From Anaerotignum sp. (lineage in GTDB: Bacteria > Bacillota > Clostridia > Lachnospirales > Anaerotignaceae), in contig NZ_JAFUMA010000113.1 of the NCBI RefSeq assembly GCF_017483025.1, positions 1-41,119 of the forward strand: a DNA stretch of 41,119 nt. Reading direction: 5' to 3'. The translations under genes and the position numbers were made by a program. The stretch's first letter is position 1. Every line of letters starts with the position of its first letter. Below the pieces are notes generated by a model, which saw nothing but the letters and a program-made list of their open reading frames with translations, was not told the origin of the DNA and did no database searches. Shown here one piece after another: positions 8,355 through 15,515 of the stretch.

Positions 8355-8393
8355 AGTATACAATAAATCTATGATTTGGTCAAATATTGTCGA
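8355..8393 (-). promoter_or_regulatory. lon promoter
   Basis: -35 TTGACC (8378-8383) and -10 TATACT (8355-8360) are 17 bp apart on the minus strand. On the plus strand GGTCAAATATTGTCGA (8378-8393) covers the -35. It has one good and one degenerate half of the CtsR heptad repeat, so heat-shock control is possible but not established. Confidence 0.7.
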
Positions 8394-8395
8394 GA

Positions 8396-8431
8396 AAAGA
8401 AATAAGGCATTTCCTCAAGAAATGCCCTTTT
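8396..8431 (-). terminator. Terminator of lonB
   Basis: On the minus strand GGGCATTTC and GAAATGCC form a stem followed by TTATTTCTTTT. The hairpin overlaps the lonB stop codon. Confidence 0.8.
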
Positions 8432-10064
8432 CTTTTAAATACTCCATTCCTTCGGAAAGGGTCGCCCCTTCTGCCAGAAATACTTCCCGCAAAATCGCCT
8501 GCACATCCCCCACGGGAATGACTTCGATTTCCATTTCTTTGTAGGCTTCCTTCCAGTTTTCCGCAGGGATAAAGGCACGGGTCGCCCCCGCTTCCTTTGC
8601 CGCCTCCAGTTTCTCTTCCACGCCCCCTACAGGCAATACCTGCCCCCGCAGGCTGATTTCCCCCGTCAGGGCAATATCATTGGGCACAGGGGCCTCCGTA
8701 AAGGCAGAATAGACCGCCAAAAACATAGCCACCCCCGCCGAAGGGCCGTCCACAGGAATACCGCCGGGAAAATTCAGATGAACGCTGTATTCCTCTTTGG
8801 AAAAGCCAAACTGCTCCATCAGGGTCAGTACATTTTCCGCCGCGGAACGGGCGTTGCTTTTCCGCTTGGCAGAGCCCTGTCGGTTTTTAAATTCTTCCTC
8901 TTCCAGAATACCTGTCACCGTCAGGCCGCCCTTTCCCTTCTGCACAATGGCTTCTACGGAAAGAAGCATCCCACCACCGTGATTCTGCACGCCCAATCCA
9001 TTGACTACACCAACCTGCGGCTTTTCAGGAATTTTCCGCTGATACATCGGCTGATATTTTCCTGCCTCCGCCACCCATTCCAGATCTGCCGCTGTGATGA
9101 TCTTGTTTCCTTCCATCCATGCAAGGGAAGTCAGCGACTGCACCAGATTTACCGTATCCCTGCCCCCTCTGGCATAGGCCGCAATTTTCCCACAAAGACC
9201 TTCTTCGTAATCCAAACCCGCCCTATGCAGGCTGTTTTCCGCAATCTTCTCCACAGAATTCCTATCCAGTCGGTCAAAGAATATCTCCGTACAGCGGGAA
9301 CGGAGCGCATCGGGAATCTCATGGGGACTGCGGGTCGTCGCCCCGATCAGACGAAAATCCGCAGGAATGCCCTTCTGAAAAATCTGATGGATATAGGGAG
9401 GGATGTTTTTGTTGCCCCGGCTGTAATAACTGCTCTGGAAGCGCGCCACTCTGTCCTCCAAAACCTTCAGCAGCTTATTCATCTGGACGGGATGCAGTTC
9501 TCCGATCTCGTCGATGAAAAGCACACCCCCGTGGGCATCGCAGACTGCCCCCGGGCGAGGTCTGGGGATACCCGCATTGCCGAAGGCTCCTGCCCCCTGA
9601 TAAATGGGGTCATGGACGGAACCCATCAACGGGTCTGCAATGTTCCGTTCATCAAATTGCAGGGTCGTGGCATCAATTTCCACAAATTTTGCTTTTTCCC
9701 CAAAAGGAGAGTCTTTTTTCTGCTTTGCTTCCTCTAAAATCAGCCGTGCCGCTGCCGTTTTCCCCACCCCCGGCGGGCCATAGATCAGAATATGCTGGGG
9801 ATTGGGGCCGCAGAGAGCCGCTCTGAGGGCTTTGATGGCCTTCTCCTGCCCGATAATCTCCTCCAGCTTTCTCGGTCTTGTCTGCTCCGAGAGAGGCTCT
9901 GTCAGCCGTCTTTCCTCCATCTCCATCAGCCTATCCATCTCAATGATGTTATCTTCGCACCGCAGGCCTTCGCCCGCACCCTTTTTGCGGCTGCTCTTGA
10001 AAAAAAACCATGCGCCCAGCCCAAAAAACAACAGCTGCACCCATGCCAGTAGATTCCATTCCAA
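8415..10064 (-). CDS. lonB: ATP-dependent protease LonB (sporulation Lon paralogue)
   Basis: 549 residues from a TTG codon at 10064, placed eight bases after AAGGAG; the family length in Bacillus is about 552. The longer frame from 10139 would begin upstream of the likely promoter. Residues about 5-21 are a membrane anchor (LAWVQLLFFGLGAWFFF), as expected for LonB. Then come the AAA+ domain with GPPGVGKT and FIDEIGEL, and the protease domain with PVDGPSAG (about S442) and GGVEEKLEAAK (about K485). It lacks the large LonA N-terminal domain. In Bacillus LonB acts in the forespore; the promoter here also looks forespore-specific. lonA follows as a separate unit. Confidence 0.96.
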   Translation of the reverse strand: MEWNLLAWVQLLFFGLGAWFFFKSSRKKGAGEGLRCEDNIIEMDRLMEMEERRLTEPLSEQTRPRKLEEIIGQEKAIKALRAALCGPNPQHILIYGPPGVGKTAAARLILEEAKQKKDSPFGEKAKFVEIDATTLQFDERNIADPLMGSVHDPIYQGAGAFGNAGIPRPRPGAVCDAHGGVLFIDEIGELHPVQMNKLLKVLEDRVARFQSSYYSRGNKNIPPYIHQIFQKGIPADFRLIGATTRSPHEIPDALRSRCTEIFFDRLDRNSVEKIAENSLHRAGLDYEEGLCGKIAAYARGGRDTVNLVQSLTSLAWMEGNKIITAADLEWVAEAGKYQPMYQRKIPEKPQVGVVNGLGVQNHGGGMLLSVEAIVQKGKGGLTVTGILEEEEFKNRQGSAKRKSNARSAAENVLTLMEQFGFSKEEYSVHLNFPGGIPVDGPSAGVAMFLAVYSAFTEAPVPNDIALTGEISLRGQVLPVGGVEEKLEAAKEAGATRAFIPAENWKEAYKEMEIEVIPVGDVQAILREVFLAEGATLSEGMEYLKEKGIS

Positions 10065-10106
10065 GTTCCCATCTCCTTTTTCATTCTCTATTTCAGCTTT
10101 TGGGAA

Positions 10107-10135
10107 TAGTATCTCTCGGCAAGGCAAAATTATCC
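10107..10135 (-). promoter_or_regulatory. Forespore (sigma-G/F-like) promoter of lonB
   Basis: On the minus strand GGATA (10131-10135), 17 bp, GATACTA (10107-10113). The -10 fits the sigma-G pattern CATWMTA at six of seven positions and the -35 fits GHATR at four of five. It predicts a transcript start near 10100, which agrees with the TTG start. Confidence 0.55.
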
Positions 10136-10139
10136 GCAC

Positions 10140-10166
10140 AAAAAAGGACGTATTTCTACGTCCTTA
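10140..10166 (-). terminator. Terminator of the zinc-ribbon membrane protein gene
   Basis: AAGGACGTA-GAAA-TACGTCCTTTTTT on the minus strand, overlapping the stop codon region of the gene at 10164. Confidence 0.9.
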
Positions 10167-10613
10167 GATCTCGTTCAGCTCCACAGGAAAATCTTCCAGA
10201 AACTGCGTATCCGGTATCAGTTCTCCCGGAAAGGTATATTCAAAATGATAGTCATAGGGCACATAATGATCCATCACGAAGAACTGGAACAGCCCAAAGG
10301 AAAGTATCCCTGTCAGGACTGTCCCCACCACAGCCAGAATCAGCCATGCCTTCGCCAGATTGCGGCGGTTAGGGTTGCCGTTTTTGTTTAAGATCCAGAT
10401 GATCGGTACGATAATATTTACAACAGGGATCAGCAAAAGGATACCCACCAAGAGATATGCCCCTACACTCAAGGGTTCTGCCAAATTTCGTTCTTCCTGT
10501 TTATTTTCTTCTTTCCATTCTTCCCGTTCTTTTTCCAAAGGCATGCCGCAGTGGATGCAATACAAATCATTGGCGCCCACTTCGCCGCCGCATTTTTTAC
10601 AAATTCTTGCCAT
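10164..10613 (-). CDS. Zinc-ribbon membrane protein, function unknown
   Basis: 149 residues. An N-terminal zinc ribbon has Cys at about 5, 8, 19 and 22 (CKKCGG ... CIHCGMP), followed by a charged linker rich in Glu and Lys. Then come a long hydrophobic stretch at about 49-75, probably one or two membrane passes, and another at about 86-112. The C-terminal 35 residues are acidic and probably extracytoplasmic. The start follows AAAGGAGAG. The architecture is common among uncharacterised Clostridial proteins. A role in membrane-associated regulation or assembly would be a guess. Confidence 0.8.
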   Translation of the reverse strand: MARICKKCGGEVGANDLYCIHCGMPLEKEREEWKEENKQEERNLAEPLSVGAYLLVGILLLIPVVNIIVPIIWILNKNGNPNRRNLAKAWLILAVVGTVLTGILSFGLFQFFVMDHYVPYDYHFEYTFPGELIPDTQFLEDFPVELNEI

Positions 10614-10684
10614 AGAATCTCTCCTTTACTTCTTTTCCTCTCTTTTCGCTATCATACCATAGCACTTGGTTTTTGAAAAGACGG

Positions 10685-10732
10685 TTGACAGAAAATTAAG
10701 AAACCCTTATAATTTCGTCTAATTATACGAAA
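10685..10732 (+). promoter_or_regulatory. bioY promoter with palindromic operator candidate
   Basis: -35 TTGACA (10685-10690) and -10 TATAAT (10708-10713) are exactly 17 bp apart. The 20-bp near-perfect palindrome TTTCGTCTAATTATACGAAA (10713-10732, nine of ten pairs) starts at the end of the -10, covers the expected transcript start and abuts the ribosome site. This is where a repressor would bind. The half-site TTTCGT does not look like the TTGTAAAC-type BirA site or the TTATMKATAA BioR site. Confidence 0.7.
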
Positions 10733-10747
10733 AAGGAGGGATATCTG

Positions 10748-11269
10748 ATGAGAACAAGGGACCTGACCTGTATTGCCCTGATGGCAGCGATTTTGTGTAT
10801 CCTTGCGCCTGTCAGCATCCCCATCCCCGTCAGCACCATTGCCCTGACTTTGGCGACCCTCGCCATCTATTTTATTGCTTACATATTGGAACCAAAACAG
10901 GCCGTGGCAGCCGTAGGGTTGTATCTCCTGTTAGGTGCCATTGGCCTGCCCGTTTTCTCCGGCTATATGGCAGGCATCAGCCGTTTTGCTGCCCCCGGCG
11001 GCGGCTATCTGGTGGGTTATCTTTTTCTGGCAGGCATCAGCTCCGCCTTTATTCATCGCTTCTCGCAGCCCTTTCTGCAATTCAGCGGTATGTTTCTAGC
11101 AACCTGCATTACATACTGCATCGGCACCTTCTGGCTGGCAACGGTGACAAATGCGTCTTTTCTGGCGATGCTTCCCGCCGGAGCCTTGGTATTCCTGCCT
11201 TTGGATACTGTAAAGATATTTTTCGCTTGCTGGCTGGGCAGAAAAATACAAAAGCACATAAATAAGTAA
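10748..11269 (+). CDS. bioY: Biotin transporter S component BioY
   Basis: 173 residues with about six hydrophobic segments. It has the BioY family glycine-rich region (GAIGLPVFSGY followed by APGGGYLVGYLF), where the substrate-binding part of the family lies. BioY captures biotin in the cytoplasmic membrane and works either alone or with a shared ECF energising module. No ecfA or ecfT gene is adjacent, so it probably uses a module encoded elsewhere. The start follows AAGGAGGG. It is a single-gene unit with a strong promoter, a likely operator and a terminator. Confidence 0.93.
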   Translation: MRTRDLTCIALMAAILCILAPVSIPIPVSTIALTLATLAIYFIAYILEPKQAVAAVGLYLLLGAIGLPVFSGYMAGISRFAAPGGGYLVGYLFLAGISSAFIHRFSQPFLQFSGMFLATCITYCIGTFWLATVTNASFLAMLPAGALVFLPLDTVKIFFACWLGRKIQKHINK

Positions 11270-11304
11270 AGCCCTTGGAACGTTTCGTTCCAAAGGCTTT
11301 TTTA
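11268..11304. terminator. Bidirectional terminator between bioY and mgtE
   Basis: AAAGCC-TTGGAACG and CGTTCCAA-AGGCTTTTTT form a long stem with a three-base loop. It has A and T tracts on both sides and lies between the convergent bioY and mgtE stop codons. Confidence 0.9.
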
Positions 11305-11311
11305 TTTGCAC

Positions 11312-12670
11312 TTAAAGAATTAAAGTTGTTGCGATGCTGAAATATACCACCAGCGCGATAGCATCGACTACGGTAGAAATCAAAGGGCCGGCCATCATCG
11401 CAGGGTCAAGCTTGACTGCCTTCGCCAGGATAGGCAGAATACAGCCCAGTGTTTTCGCCAGAATAACGGCAACACCCATACTGATGGAAACCGTCAGGTC
11501 GATATTGAAAGGCGTTGCGCCATCGAAGAATGTCATACGCGCCATATTGATGATCGCCAGAATGACACCACAGATGGCACCGACCCGCAGTTCTTTGAAT
11601 ACGACCTTCAGGGTATCCCGCATCTGGATCTCACCCAGAGCCAGACCACGAATGATCATAGCAGATGCCTGGGAACCGGCGTTACCGCCTGTACCGGTGA
11701 TAATGGTCATAAAGCTGGAAAGGACCACAACGGAATCCAGCAGATCCTGATACATCCCAATAACAAAGGCACTCAATGTCCCGGAGATCATCAGCACGCA
11801 AAGCCAGGGAATACGGTTCTTAGCCAGAGCCACAACGCTCATTTTCAGGTATTCATCATCGGAAGGCAGGACAGCATTCATCAGTTCCATATCTTCTGTA
11901 GTTTCCTGTTCGATAACGTCCACGATGTCATCGACAGTGATGATGCCAACCAGGCGGCCTTCTTTATCAGTAACAGGCAAAGCCATCCAGTTATATTTTT
12001 TGAAGATATTTGCGACTTCTTCCTGGTCATCCAGTGTGTGTACGGAAACAGGATCATCCTGCATCAATTCGCCGACTGTCACATCATCTTCCGCACAGAT
12101 CAGCGTTCTCAGAGGCACAACGCCGATCAGTTTTCTCTGGGCATCAATGACATAGCAGGTATAGACTGTTTCCTTATCCATACCTGTACGTTTGATCTCT
12201 GCCAGGGCGGAGGCAACCGTCATATGAGTACGCAGGCGCATGAACTCGATCGTCATCAGGCTGCCCGCGGAATTTTCGGGATAGTTCAGAAAGCGGTTGA
12301 TCAGCTGTCTGGTTTCTGCGTCTGTATTACGAAGCACCTTTTTGACCAGATTGGCAGGTGCTTCTTCCAGAAAGTCGACCGTATCGTCCAGGAACATTTC
12401 ATCTACGATGTTGCGCACTTCTCGGTCTGTGATAGACTGCACGATATGCTCCTGTGTATCATTATCCATATAAGAAAATACTTCCGCCGCCACGTCTTTG
12501 GAGAGCAGACGGAAAATGAACAGCTGCTTTTCCGGAGGCAGTTCTTCGAAATATTCTGCGATATTGGCAGGCTGTTCTTCATTCAATTCCTGTTTTAACT
12601 GAAGATATTGTCCGCTTTCCATCAATGCTGTGTAATTTTCGAACAAGATCATCATTTCTTCATCCATCAT
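11312..12670 (-). CDS. mgtE: Magnesium transporter MgtE
   Basis: 452 residues, standard length. The order is a superhelical N domain (about 1-130, with the paired ELPPEKQLFIFRLL and EEAPANLVKKVLR type repeats), two CBS domains (about 135-260) and five membrane helices. The helices include GNAGSQAS and the pore motif PLISTVVDAIAL with the conserved aspartate at about 436. MgtE is a Mg2+-gated channel, in which the cytosolic domains bind Mg2+ and close the pore. The start follows GGGGTGAG. The leader is unusually complex, with a promoter at 12937-12965, a 38-codon ORF and an attenuator-like hairpin just before the start. Confidence 0.97.
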   Translation of the reverse strand: MMDEEMMILFENYTALMESGQYLQLKQELNEEQPANIAEYFEELPPEKQLFIFRLLSKDVAAEVFSYMDNDTQEHIVQSITDREVRNIVDEMFLDDTVDFLEEAPANLVKKVLRNTDAETRQLINRFLNYPENSAGSLMTIEFMRLRTHMTVASALAEIKRTGMDKETVYTCYVIDAQRKLIGVVPLRTLICAEDDVTVGELMQDDPVSVHTLDDQEEVANIFKKYNWMALPVTDKEGRLVGIITVDDIVDVIEQETTEDMELMNAVLPSDDEYLKMSVVALAKNRIPWLCVLMISGTLSAFVIGMYQDLLDSVVVLSSFMTIITGTGGNAGSQASAMIIRGLALGEIQMRDTLKVVFKELRVGAICGVILAIINMARMTFFDGATPFNIDLTVSISMGVAVILAKTLGCILPILAKAVKLDPAMMAGPLISTVVDAIALVVYFSIATTLIL

Positions 12671-12693
12671 CGTTTCTCACCCCAGTTCCAAAT

Positions 12694-12741
12694 AAAAAAG
12701 CACCGTATGCTTTTCGGAAAAATGTATCCTACATACCGTGC
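12694..12741 (-). terminator. Attenuator-like hairpin upstream of mgtE
   Basis: On the minus strand GCACGGTATG and CATACGGTGC pair (one G-G mismatch) across a 22-base loop and are followed directly by six T. It lies between the 38-codon ORF and the mgtE ribosome site, inside the mgtE leader. It can end either a short transcript for the small ORF or act as an Mg2+-controlled attenuator; the sequence does not decide which. Confidence 0.65.
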
Positions 12742-12772
12742 ATTTATTCAAAAAAGGGCATAAAAACCTAAG

Positions 12773-12889
12773 TCAGGCTTTATTTCGATGAAAAAAGAGC
12801 TGACTGAAACGCACGGCAATATTCTGTTCAGATCGTCGGTAACCCTCAGGCTCTAAGGGGATACTATCCTTATTATGACTACCGTCCAT
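12773..12889 (-). CDS. Small ORF (38 residues) in the mgtE leader
   Basis: Begins [20 protein letters not shown] and ends FFHRNKA. The ATG is eight bases after a strong GGAGG, and a TTGACG-17-TATACT promoter lies just upstream. The product is hydrophilic, basic at the C-terminus, and has no membrane segment or cysteine. It has two prolines in a Pro-Leu-Glu-Pro stretch. The short length and position ahead of a terminator-like hairpin and a Mg2+ transporter invite comparison with the Salmonella mgtA and mgtC leader peptides, but there is no sequence match I can claim. It may equally be an independent small protein. Confidence 0.5.
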   Translation of the reverse strand: MDGSHNKDSIPLEPEGYRRSEQNIAVRFSQLFFHRNKA

Positions 12890-12936
12890 TCCATTCACCT
12901 CCATTTTTACTGAATTATTTTTCACTCAACACTCTC

Positions 12937-12965
12937 AGTATATTCCTACAAAATTTTTGCGTCAA
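12937..12965 (-). promoter_or_regulatory. Promoter of the mgtE leader
   Basis: -35 TTGACG (12960-12965), 17 bp, -10 TATACT (12937-12942) on the minus strand. The implied 5' leader before mgtE is about 260 bases. It is back to back with the mscL promoter. Confidence 0.75.
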
Positions 12966-13005
12966 CACCCTTTTCTTAAAATTTGCGAAAAGTTTTTTCT
13001 TTTTG

Positions 13006-13034
13006 TTGGAAAGATGCCTTTTTCTTGTTATAAT
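13006..13034 (+). promoter_or_regulatory. mscL promoter
   Basis: -35 TTGGAA (13006-13011), 17 bp, -10 TATAAT (13029-13034) on the plus strand, 35 bases before the mscL start. Confidence 0.65.
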
Positions 13035-13068
13035 CAGAAAAACAGACAAATTTAAGGAGGAGTTTTCC

Positions 13069-13515
13069 ATGGCTTTGAAAGATACTATCAAGGAATTTAA
13101 AGAATTTGCCGTAAAGGGCAATGTCGTAGATATGGCAGTCGGCGTTATCATCGGCGGTGCATTCGGTAAGATCGTAACCTCTTTCGTGAACGACCTGATT
13201 ATGCCCGTCATCGGTAAGATCACAGGCGGCACGGATTTCACACAGCTGTATCTGCCTCTGGATGGCAATACATACGCAACACTGGAAGAAGCCCAGGCGG
13301 CAACAGCGACGATCGCTTACGGTTCCTTTATCACACAGGTGCTGGATTTTCTGATTGTGGCTATCGTTATTTTTGCGGCACTGAAAATGCTGGTGAAGCT
13401 GAAACGCCCCGAAGCGCCCGTAGAAGAAGCGCCCACTACAAAGGTTTGCCCTTACTGCAAATCTGAAATTTCCATCGAAGCGACAAGATGCCCTCACTGC
13501 ACATCTCAGCTGTGA
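13069..13515 (+). CDS. mscL: Large-conductance mechanosensitive channel MscL with C-terminal zinc ribbon
   Basis: 148 residues from the ATG at 13069, which follows AAGGAGGAG. An upstream in-frame extension lacks a ribosome site and overlaps the promoter. The MscL core (1-115) has [20 protein letters not shown], the first membrane helix, and a second helix near 80-105. MscL is a pentameric tension-gated pore that vents solutes on hypo-osmotic shock. The C-terminus is unusual. After a proline/alanine/glutamate linker it ends in a zinc ribbon with two CPYC/CPHC knuckles (VCPYCKSEI and RCPHCTSQL, about 124-146), in place of the helical bundle tail. Confidence 0.95.
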   Translation: MALKDTIKEFKEFAVKGNVVDMAVGVIIGGAFGKIVTSFVNDLIMPVIGKITGGTDFTQLYLPLDGNTYATLEEAQAATATIAYGSFITQVLDFLIVAIVIFAALKMLVKLKRPEAPVEEAPTTKVCPYCKSEISIEATRCPHCTSQL

Positions 13516-13521
13516 TTTTTC

Positions 13522-13597
13522 TTGGGGGTTTCACAAACTCCCACAAGGGGGAATGATTCCCCTTGACCCTTATACGCCACAAAACTACTTTTTGTGG
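13522..13597. repeat. Cluster of three hairpins downstream of mscL
   Basis: Three successive inverted repeats follow the mscL stop codon. The first is CTTGGGGGTTT paired with AAACTCCC-ACAAG (about 13522-13547). The second is CAAGGGGGAA paired with TTCCCCTTG (about 13544-13565), sharing CAAG with the first. The third is CCACAAAA paired with TTTTGTGG (about 13577-13597). None has a good T tract; the true terminator comes after them. They could protect the 3' end of the mRNA or form a small structured RNA. Confidence 0.5.
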
Positions 13598-13617
13598 AAA
13601 GAAAATATTTTTGAACA

Positions 13618-13652
13618 CAAAAAAGGAGAGATAAAATTCTCTCCTTTTTATT
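13618..13652. terminator. Bidirectional terminator between mscL and dnaB
   Basis: AAAAAAGGAGAG and CTCTCCTTTTTA flank an eight-base loop between the convergent genes, with A and T tracts on both sides. Confidence 0.9.
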
Positions 13653-13694
13653 TTGTCTTATTTCCTTTGGTTGCAAAAAACCTATCTACTTCAG

Positions 13695-15044
13695 TCAGAA
13701 TTTTTTCAGGAAGTTCCCGAACTTTGTATACTGACCCATCCATGTCAGGTCTACGGTACCCGTCGGGCCATTTCTCTGTTTTGCGATGATGAGTTCTGCC
13801 TGATTTTTCTTTTCCGTATCGGGGAAATAATATTCATCACGATACAGGAAGGCTACTACGTCAGCATCCTGCTCGATGGCACCGGATTCACGCAGGTCGG
13901 AAAGCATCGGGCGATGGTCGGCACGCTGTTCGCAGGCACGGCTCAGCTGGCTCAGTGCGATCACAGGGGCTTCCATTTCCCTAGCAATTGCTTTCAGGGA
14001 ACGGGAAATTTCAGAAATTTCCTGCTGACGGGAATCGGTACGGCTGTTGCCGCTCATCAGCTGCAGGTAGTCGATGACGATGAGCCCCAGCCCCTTTTCC
14101 ACCTTCAGGCGGCGGCATTTAGAACGCACTTCCATAGGAGTGACGCCGGGGGTATCGTCGATGTAGATGGGTGCCTGAGACAGAGGCCCCATAGCGCGGA
14201 TCAATTCCGCCCAGTCGTTATCCTCCAGTTCACCGGTACGCAGCTTCTGGGCATCCAGCATGGCCTCGGAACAAAGCATACGGTTTACCAGCTGTTCCCG
14301 GCTCATTTCCAGAGAAAATACCGCCGTAGGCACATTGGCACGGATAGCAGCATTCTGGATGATATTCAGGGCGAAAGCTGTTTTCCCCATGGAAGGACGA
14401 GCCGCCAGCAGGATCAGGTCGGATTTCTGCAGACCTGCTGTTTTGGCATCGAAATCCACAAACCCCGTAGGTACACCGGTCAGCTTTCCTTTGGAACGGT
14501 AGATATCCTCGATCTTCTCAATAGAAGATACGGCGATGTCTCTGATATGATGGAATTGCTCAGAATGGCGTTTCTGCATGATATCGAAAATGCTCTTTTC
14601 CGCCGTATCCATGATGGCATTGACATCCTCTTTCCCTTCATAGCTCAACTGGGAAATGTTTCCCGCCGTACGGATCAGACGGCGCAGAACAGATTTTTCT
14701 TCCACGATAGCAGCATAATGGCGCACATTGACAGAGCTGCCCACTGCCGCAGAAATATGTGCCAGAAAAGGCAGGCCGCCAATCTGCTCGAACTGGCCCT
14801 TCTCTTCCAGTTTATTTTTTACTGTGATAATATCGATGGGCGCACCGGAGCGATAGAGCTCCTCTGCCGCTTCGAAGACCATGCGGTGGTCAGGGCGGTA
14901 AAAGTCATCTCCTGTCAGCACTTCCAGTGCCACAGAAGCCGCCTCCCTGTCCAGAAACATGGAACCCAGTACCGCCTGTTCCGCCGTTTCATCATGGGGC
15001 GGCACACCGCGCATATATTCAGTTTGTTTTTCCTGTTCTTCCAT
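13695..15044 (-). CDS. dnaB: Replicative DNA helicase DnaB
   Basis: 449 residues, usual for Firmicutes DnaB (called DnaC in Bacillus). The N-terminal helical domain (about 15-115) starts with the conserved PPHDETAEQAVLGSMF. The RecA-like motor has Walker A ARPSMGKT near residue 215, Walker B LIVIDYLQLM near 315, and the SQLSRACEQR and DLRESGAIEQDAD motifs. It is the ring helicase that unwinds DNA at the fork and recruits primase. No intein is present. It is the last gene of gdpP-rplI-dnaB, 24 bases after rplI, and starts behind GGAGGCGG. Confidence 0.98.
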   Translation of the reverse strand: MEEQEKQTEYMRGVPPHDETAEQAVLGSMFLDREAASVALEVLTGDDFYRPDHRMVFEAAEELYRSGAPIDIITVKNKLEEKGQFEQIGGLPFLAHISAAVGSSVNVRHYAAIVEEKSVLRRLIRTAGNISQLSYEGKEDVNAIMDTAEKSIFDIMQKRHSEQFHHIRDIAVSSIEKIEDIYRSKGKLTGVPTGFVDFDAKTAGLQKSDLILLAARPSMGKTAFALNIIQNAAIRANVPTAVFSLEMSREQLVNRMLCSEAMLDAQKLRTGELEDNDWAELIRAMGPLSQAPIYIDDTPGVTPMEVRSKCRRLKVEKGLGLIVIDYLQLMSGNSRTDSRQQEISEISRSLKAIAREMEAPVIALSQLSRACEQRADHRPMLSDLRESGAIEQDADVVAFLYRDEYYFPDTEKKNQAELIIAKQRNGPTGTVDLTWMGQYTKFGNFLKKF

Positions 15045-15068
15045 GTTTTCCGCCTCCTGTATGGGGAC

Positions 15069-15515
15069 TTACGCTTCTACGATTTTTACCTTTACTTCTG
15101 CTGTTACCTTAGGATGCAGCTTGATCACAGCTGTTCTTTCGCCCAGCATTTTGATAGGGTCGCCAATGGATACCTTCTTTTTATCGATATCCAGCTTTGT
15201 CTGTTTTACGATCTCTTCTGCAACTTCCTTATTTGTTACGGAACCGAACAGCTTGCCGTTGCCGCCTGTTTTCACCTTGATGGTAACTACCTTGTCTTCC
15301 AGAGCCTTTGCTGTTGCCTGGGCTTTTTCCAGTTCTTCCTGTTTATGTCTTGCATCCGCTTTCTGTTTCAGTTCGTAATCGTTCAGGTTGGATTTTGTTG
15401 CTTCCACTGCCAGTTTCTTAGGCAGCAGGAAGTTCTTTGCATACCCTTCGCTTACGTTGATCAGATCGCCTTTTTTGCCGACGCTTTTCACGTCCTGCAG
15501 TAAAATCATTTTCAT
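15069..15515 (-). CDS. rplI: 50S ribosomal protein L9
   Basis: 148 residues, typical length. The N-terminal rRNA-binding domain (MKMILLQDVKSVGKKGDLIN) carries the L9 signature with GYAKNFLLPKKLA, followed by the long connecting helix and the C-terminal domain. The start overlaps the gdpP stop by four bases (ATGA) and lies behind GGAGGAAACAAC. The gdpP-rplI-dnaB order is conserved across Firmicutes. Confidence 0.98.
   Translation of the reverse strand: MKMILLQDVKSVGKKGDLINVSEGYAKNFLLPKKLAVEATKSNLNDYELKQKADARHKQEELEKAQATAKALEDKVVTIKVKTGGNGKLFGSVTNKEVAEEIVKQTKLDIDKKKVSIGDPIKMLGERTAVIKLHPKVTAEVKVKIVEA

Noticed and set aside
5891..8356. Plus-strand frame of 821 codons antisense to lon
   Set aside because: It mirrors the codon bias of lon and has no ribosome site or family resemblance; the minus-strand protein has every Lon motif.
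10065..10139. N-terminal extension of LonB to the ATG at 10139
   Set aside because: It would place a charged segment before the membrane anchor, lacks a ribosome site and starts upstream of the likely promoter.
12671..12930. M-box (ykoK) Mg2+ riboswitch upstream of mgtE
   Set aside because: I could not find the conserved M-box core blocks in the leader, though a divergent form cannot be excluded by eye.
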